Below are positions 57,901-64,000 of a stretch of 64,000 bases of DNA, piece by piece (the first letter of the stretch is position 1; each line of letters begins with the position of its first letter). The position numbers and the translations under genes are program-made. The notes below the pieces were generated by a model. That model searched no databases. It was not told where the DNA came from and saw nothing but the letters and a program-made list of their open reading frames with translations. Source of the DNA: Leucaena leucocephala. Its lineage: Eukaryota; Streptophyta; Magnoliopsida; Fabales; Fabaceae. The stretch lies in the NCBI GenBank assembly GCA_037074615.1, contig CM073560.1, positions 8,625,501 to 8,689,500 on the forward strand, in the 5' to 3' direction.

Positions 57901-58524
57901 CCTTTAGCCAAATGACCAAAATACCCTTTACTCATTCTTCAGTTATTCTATAACATAAGGGCATTTTCGTCATTTTGCACATTTTTCCCGGACACCGGCC
58001 CCTCTTACCACTGAACTGGTATTATGGGCTTGGGCCTTCCCTGGTGTCACTACGGGCCTTAGACAACACTGTATGGCCTCTGGCCATAGTCCGATCATCT
58101 CTATTCGGACTGTCTTTCCTTTACCGATTATAACTGTAAATTCCCATCTTCGGGAATTTTTACAGAAAAATCGGGACCTCAAATCAAAATTCTGTGACTC
58201 CTCATTCAATCCGGAATCCTTTTCTCTATCTCCCGGTATTTTCAGATATTTTATCCGGACCGGGCTGTTTTGGCCTGAAAAAGCACTCACGCGCACACTT
58301 TTCCAAAATGACCATTTTACCCCTGGTCATATTTCTAATTCTTTCATACACCTAGAGACCTCATATGCACATTTCACAGTTCAGTGAAATGATCAACATA
58401 ATTTTCTCTATTTTCTGGCAAAATATGGTACTCATCGGCCACCAGTCCGATCTTTCCCATAATTACGATTATGCCCTTGAATTCTCCTTCTGGCATCTCT
58501 AGGCCTAAAAATTGGGGTGTTACA
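54929..58524 (-). repeat. Element J 5' LTR
   Basis: Partner of 46678-50273. TATA box at 56256-56265, stem-loop GAGATTC/GAATCTC at 55873-55890. Differences from the 3' LTR include 55077, 55168, 56553, 57073 and 57096. Confidence 0.95.
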
Positions 58525-59400
58525 AGTGTCATCCAAACAAAGAGCAGTGGCAGTATACCTTTAAACACTGTCATTAATTCGAAGGGTTTGAATGCCATAT
58601 CACTCAAAACTGGGAGAAAGTTACATTTTAAGGAAGATGATACACCAAAGGAGGATTTTAAAGATGTTGAAGTTGAAAATTCATCATTGTCACAGATGAA
58701 GATTGGGAAATTAGAAAGCATTAAAGAACAGCAGCTTATGATTAAGAAGGCAACCCAAGAAGAGAACTCACAAGCGCAAGAGGAATTATAAAAGAAGCAA
58801 GAAGAGTAAGTGATTGTGCAAAGTCCAGTATACAAAGGAAAGTAAACTGAGGAGAAGGCAGAGTCGAGCAAGCAAGGAGCCTCTATGCATACAGGTAAGG
58901 AGGTAAGTATAAAGGATCTCCTTTTTCCTAAAGCTTAATTTGCCAGAAAGAAAAACATTGACCCTAGATTTGCAAAAAATGCTTATAGTCTCTTAAATGA
59001 GTAAGAAATAAATATTCCTATAGTTGAATTCCTTAAAAGGAATCCTAAGTATGCTAAATTTTTGAAAGAATTATATGCTGATAAGAAAAAGTTTAGGCCT
59101 CTTTAGAGGATTCAGGTGAGTGCTAATGTGTTATCACTGTTTAAGGCTGAATTACTGGTTAAGTGCCAAGACCCAGGATCTTACGCAATCCCATGCACTA
59201 TAAGAAAGGTTCATATCAAGGGGGTGTTATTAGATCTAGGGGCTACTATTAATGTAATGCCTTAGTTGGTATACTTAGCTTTAGGTATTGATAATCTTAT
59301 AGACACAAGTGTAGTGCTCCAATTGGCTGATAGATCAATTAGGTATCCTAAGGGAATTCTTGAGGATATTCTAGTGCAGTCAAGGACTTAGTGTTCCCAA
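58525..59400 (+). pseudogene. Athila-type protease region of element I
   Basis: Continues I after J: SGSIPLNTVINSKGLNAISL, HTGKEVSIKDL, KCQDPGSYAIPCTI. The catalytic segment LDLGATINVMP follows near 59230, then VLQLADRSIRYPKGIL. Stops occur at several Gln and Tyr positions, and a one-base loss near 59380 shifts the frame. It parallels 39780-40640 of H. Confidence 0.87.
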
Positions 59401-59409
59401 CTGATTTTT

Positions 59410-60477
59410 ATGTTCTGGACATGTCCAGTAAGCTTGGAAGACCTTTCCTTCAAAACTACCAAGACAATTATTAGTATAAAGCATAGTTCCATTATAATGG
59501 AAGTTGGAGAACATGTAGTAACTTTCAATATAAATGAAGCAATGAAATTCCCTTTTGATAATTCTACTTTTGTTAGGTTGAATGCCATTGACTATGTTGT
59601 TGAAGAGACTAGGGATGAGCATGAATTGAGTTTGCATGATAGGTATGATTCTTTGTCGCATAATTCCCATAATTCTCATGAAGCATTTCAGGAGCATGTG
59701 GATTCAAATTCATCTTTGAGGGCTTATGATGATTATTTTGAATCTCTTTCTTCTGTTTATTCTTTTTCTTGTTCTTGTGAAGGCAATGCATCATGTTTTA
59801 ATTATTTTGATGTAAATAGCATGCTTTCAGTTTCCCACAATTACTCATTATCAAATTTTGATTCGATTTCATCAATTGCCAGTGATATTGTTTTTGGGAG
59901 TGATTTTATAGGGTCATAAGATAATTTGAAAGCTAGAAGTGGATTAAACGAAGAGGGGTCGAGCTTATGTGATCTTAAGTCGCGACCTGAAGACCTACTA
60001 GTCCCGACTAGATATGAACTTGCTGAGGGAGAGACTCTCTGTGAAAAGGAGTCACGACCTGAGAATGATAATGTTGCGACTAAAAGCTCTCGAGACTGTG
60101 AGTCGTGACTTGTGGATGATCTAGTAATGACCAAACGATCCAGAGATGCTCTCTGTCAAAATAGGTCACGACGAGAAGTTGAAAACAATGCTAAGAGGTC
60201 GCGACTAGAAATATTAGACACAACCAGTGAATTTCCAGTGCCTTCAGTTCCACATTCCACTATTTTGGTTAAAGGGCCAATATGTTCTAACTCTACTTAT
60301 CCTTACCCTCATTCCAAAATTACCTCTCATACTTTAAGATTCTTAAATGATTTGATCTCAAATAATGATGCAGGTTTGAAAGAGAGTGATCTTAACTATA
60401 TTGCAGTTGTAGATCAACCTCAGCTTGGTGTAACATTTGAGAAAGTAGGTGACAAGATAGAGAATCTAAACAAGCTA
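59410..60477 (+). pseudogene. Athila-type post-protease linker of element I
   Basis: KHSSIIMEVGEHVVTFNINEAM, then the Ser/Tyr-rich linker (AYDDYFESLSSVYSFSCS) as in D. The palindrome modules follow, and then ILVKGPICSNSTYPYPHSK and YIAVVDQPQLGVTFE, the approach to RT. It is cut at 60477 by LTR K, so RT is missing. The open frame 60112-60645 is a chance fusion of this linker with LTR sequence. Confidence 0.85.
59965..60208 (+). repeat. GTCGCGAC doublet modules in I linker
   Basis: Pairs at 59979/60001, 60051/60073 (block 60037) and 60102/60124, and 60165 (block 60151) with a partner 33 bp on. It is at the same polyprotein position as in H and D, but the sequence between palindromes is quite different from H. 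Confidence 0.88.
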
Positions 60478-63011
60478 TGTCACATCCTCACTTTTCTAGC
60501 TTCATCTTCTCCAAACCAGTACCCTGTTATGTTTGGAAAAGGTAGGGGTGAGATTTTGGGCGAAATCTCAGTAGCAAACGGTACCATTCAATGCATACAA
60601 GATGAATGCAAGTGCATGACATGTGTTTCCTTTATCTTCCTTTAGCTTCCATTTGCATACTATCATAATTAATTCTAGAAAAATTAAAATGAAGTGGTTC
60701 AAAGTTCTACTCGAAGATAACATCTTTAAATTTAAGGAAAAAATAATTTTCTAACCAAATGCTTATCACATTGATACAGTTTATTCGTTAAATTTTACTG
60801 TTCATTTGGTCAAAAATTCTGAAAACAGATTTTGATCCCCATCTTTGGAAAATTGGTTCTCTTTGTACAGACTTTGAAATAAGGTGTTCTTGGTGTCAAA
60901 AAGAAGCTTGACATGTTAACTAAATGTATGTAAAATTTTATATTTTTATTCCATCATTTACTATTTTTCATTACATCATAAACATTATTGTTCAAACTGG
61001 TCATACAACATCATTAATTACTTGCAAGAATTCTTCACATAACATCATATAACATTTACATTGACCAATCCCTAACTCCTCTTCGTACTTATTCATCCTC
61101 TTTCATCATTCATAAACTTGTTGGGATTGGGATTACATGGATAGGGTGAGATTTCGAGGGAAATCTCAGTAGCAAACAGTACTAAACAATGCATGTATTA
61201 ATGTAATTGCTTGTGCTTGCTTGTGAAAGCGTTACCATAGTATAATGAGCATGCTTCCATGTATCATATGAAATACAATTGGCCAAAGTAAACATATAAA
61301 TAGAGCTTCAATCATCTACACATATACACACAATTTAACAAAGCCATAGCACAATCAAGCATAACATTCAATACATACAAGTTTAGGATAAGTTTACTAC
61401 CTTATTGCTTTACTCCCTTTCACTTTAACTTTACTTTTTCCTTCTTTCTTTTCCTTGATGTGTGGCTGCCTCTTTTGAGTCCACAATCAAATCCTAACAT
61501 CACATAATCATCCATTCATTACAATCTAACTTCTCTTGAACATTAAACTTACTTTAACTAACATAACTTCCTTTAATCTTTACCAATTGGCTTGGCCTTT
61601 GAATCAATTGATGTCTTGACCTTAACCTACACAATATCATCTTTTGAATCCATTTATGAGCTTAAAATCATGAAATTCCAGCTCCCATGCACTGTCTTGG
61701 ACAGATTTGTAAAATATTCACAATTCTTCCAAAAAATCTCATTTTGATTCCAATGCTTCCCATACTTGTTTCTCTACTTTATCCCCACAACTTTTTATTT
61801 TAAAACCATTGGAATCATCAAAATTATGAAAATCCAATCACTATTCATGCGAGTGAACAGTAACAGAAAAGAATTCCAAACATTACAACTTTCAATTCCA
61901 AAGTTTCCAAGGTTCAAAACCTATCCAATCCTTCACAAAATCATCATATAAATTCAATGGAAGCATTAGATCATTGAAATTCCATCTCCTTCTATCATGA
62001 ACAGTGCATGAACAGTGCAAACTGAATTGTTTCATCCATGGCAAAGTCAAGAATATCAACTTGATTCAACAACCAATCATCTAACTAGCTTGTTTAAGCT
62101 TTAATCTCATAATTCTAACTTTAATTTCTTCTTTCTCCTTTCATCTAAGGTTTTGGACAGCATGTACACCTTAGAGAAAACCCAACTTTCTTCCATGAAA
62201 ACCCTAAGTTCAAGCTCCCAAATCAAAGGAAAATAAGCTAGGATAGATTGCTTACCTTTAATCTCTAGCTTGCTTGAACTTTGGACCTTGAGTTTTCATT
62301 TGCCATAGTTTCCCCAAGACTTCTTGGTTCACGGTTTTGGGCAGAAAAATGGGGGTATTTATAGAAAAATTCTATGGAAAATGGATGACCAAGATCACTT
62401 TAGTTACTATTTGATCTAATGGTCCATAATCCACCTTGCAAGAAGCTTGCCCTAGAAGCCTTATTAATGACATCTTCCATGACATCATGAGGGCTTTGTT
62501 TGGCGCAATAAAGTAGGAAATACTGATAGGAAAAATTCCAGTCCAATCCGGTACTGATCGGGTCAGTTTTATAAAAACCAGACTGTTTTATTTTCCCGAT
62601 TTTTATAATATTCCATAATATGTATTCTGTTAAGAAAACTAGTGTTTAGGTTTCTCCTACCATTGACATTGTTATACTGAGTATTTATCTGATATCCATC
62701 CATTAAGAAATAACCAAAATACCCTTGGTGCCCTTTCTTGCACTATATTAACCCTAAGGGCATAATTGTCATTTAACACCTCTTTATACTTTATCAGGGC
62801 ATATACTGACTCTAGTAATCATTTTTGTACTCATCCTAGCATTTTTGGCCTGTCCAAAATGCCCTCCTTTCATCTCTTATACAATAGTACAACTTAGGGG
62901 CATTGACATAATTTCATATTTTTCCAGGGTTTCTCTGGACACTAGCCCACATATCTATCCGATTACCTTATTGGTCCTTTGTGAAGCCATTTTGGGCCTT
63001 TATATGATCCA
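60478..63011 (-). repeat. Composite minus-strand LTR K
   Basis: Starts TGTCACATCC (the complement of a GGATGTGACA end). It has two copies of the R-region stem-loop (60550-60569 and 61148-61167), a minus-strand TATA box at 62354-62363, and then U3 sequence with ACCAAAATACCCTT motifs to 63011. The jump at about 60665, from an R-type tract back to an LTR-end tract, suggests two LTR fragments joined. It has no start because L begins there. The family is that of F. Confidence 0.7.
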
Positions 63012-64000
63012 TGTAATATCCCAATTTTTAGGCCAGAGACTTAGAAAGTAGCCTGAAATAGATACATCCCTTTGAGCAGAAGTTCCAAAAACATACAGAG
63101 GGTTTTTAGGGACTAAACTGTAAATAAGTAAAAGTTTAGGGACTTATATGTAAATAGTAAAAGTCCCTAGAGATATAGTGGCCATTTATGCAAAGAAAGG
63201 GATTAAATTGCAAAAGAAAGAAAATGTAGGGACTTAGATGCAAATATGAAAAGTATAAGGCTAAGAGGGAAAAGTAGACAAAAAGGTGGGGTCCTTAAGT
63301 GTAATTTTAGCCAAATAAAAGGGACTTAAATGAAAAGAAGAAAAGTTCTCTGGGGCTAAATTGTAATTAAAGAAAGTCAGGCCGGAAGTAGTTTGGACTG
63401 CCCGAAAGTATTTCAGTCCCAAATTTTACCAGTAGATAGAGCAAGTGATGCTCGATAATATGGCTTAATACAAGAATTTTCTCCGGACTCCAGAAAGTCA
63501 AAATTGATCTAATAATGAAAAAGTTATAAAAATTCCTACCGGATAACCTAGATTTCATATATAAGTGAGAAATTACAGGATGATGCATCCTGATGGGGTA
63601 GAGGTTAGGAAACTGACAGAATACCGATAGGAGGTCTGTAGGAAAAGTTATTCGCAAATCAGTAAATATAGACGGGAGTATGAGGCCTCCGGGGATCCGA
63701 TAGGGAGATTTATCGGTATTTAAAAAGGGACTGAATGAGTTTGGATGAACTCAGTCAGATGACTGTTATGACCCATAGGGATGCCTAAATACAGCAGGAT
63801 AGTGTATCTGGTAAAAGGACCCGGTGTCCGGAGATGTGTATAAACGGTGTATAAAGGCGAAATACCCGATGAACATGGCCAGGGGAAGATTCCTTGTAAT
63901 ACGTGCCATGAAGGTAATGGACCCTGAAAGGCCCAATAATGGTGCCATCAAAGGCCCAGTAAGACCCTTGGACTGATAGGTGGGCCAGTGTCCTGCAAAA
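63012..64000 (+). repeat. LTR L, first ~1 kb
   Basis: Begins TGTAATATCCC after ATCCA and follows the same order of U3 segments as the A and J LTRs to the window end. Whether it is a 5', 3' or solo LTR cannot be seen. Confidence 0.8.

Larger units (their letters stand above)
46678..58524 (-). mobile_element. Element J, young non-autonomous Tekay-type element
   Basis: An 11.85 kb minus-strand element with two 3596 bp LTRs of equal length that differ at only about ten places by eye. It has a perfect tRNA-iMet primer site, a polypurine tract and a flanking duplication AGTGA/AGTGT (one mismatch). The 4.65 kb internal region has a broken gag but no protease, RT, RNase H or integrase. It splits Athila I between gag and protease, and the flanks join in line with H (GTGAGCGATATCC region at 39761). 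Confidence 0.93.

Noticed and set aside
60112..60645. 177-codon ORF as a single gene
   Set aside because: It fuses Athila linker codons with antisense LTR K sequence across the junction at 60477.

Overview
The window is plant nuclear DNA made almost entirely of LTR retrotransposons of the Ty3/Gypsy superfamily, nested inside one another. I see no host gene, tRNA, rRNA or CRISPR. Two clades are present. One is a Tekay/Del-type chromovirus group with tRNA-iMet primer sites (TGGTATCAGAGC), long 2.8-3.6 kb LTRs and a C-terminal chromodomain. The other is an Athila-type group with a GGCGC...GTTGCC-type primer site, a DLGA protease and an Athila-style RT. The density and nesting suggest angiosperm heterochromatin, possibly pericentromeric. 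The species cannot be read from the sequence.

Layout, left to right. 1-4090: 3' end of plus-strand element A (internal tail and complete 3' LTR). It lies inside 4091-5905, a second copy, B (LTR part, then a broken accessory ORF). 5906-10667: minus-strand remnant C (non-coding internal DNA with a gag scrap, then a partial LTR). 10668-13057: minus-strand Athila fragment D (RNase H/RT to protease). 13058-17099: minus-strand short element E, whose right LTR is cut and joined to inverted LTR ends (17100-17745). 17746-18602, 35955-36351 and 45394-45461: three pieces of one minus-strand LTR, F. F was split first by G (18603-35949, duplication TTATC) and then by H (36352-45393, TGTCT/TGTAT). G was itself split inside gag by the only complete autonomous element, 23110-34351 (duplication CCAGT). 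45462-46677 and 58525-60477: decayed Athila I, split by young non-autonomous element J (46678-58524). 60478-63011: composite minus-strand LTR K. 63012-64000: start of plus-strand LTR L.

The 23110-34351 element has near-identical LTRs, a primer site, an intact 232-codon accessory ORF, an intact 1533-codon gag-pol and a polypurine tract, so it could supply proteins in trans. J has equally similar LTRs but no pol, so it presumably depended on a relative. H has gag-protease remnants only.

The strongest undescribed signal is a spaced module: a CTCTGTG-like block, then 14 bp later a GTCGCGAC palindrome, then 22 bp after that a second such palindrome. It recurs more than 30 times, in both clades, in LTR, leader, coding linker and 3' non-coding positions. 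Two further signals are an array of small hairpins with a constant TAACTGC core and matched variable arms in the J/C internal DNA, and a GAGATTC/GAATCTC stem-loop kept in every LTR family with paired changes.
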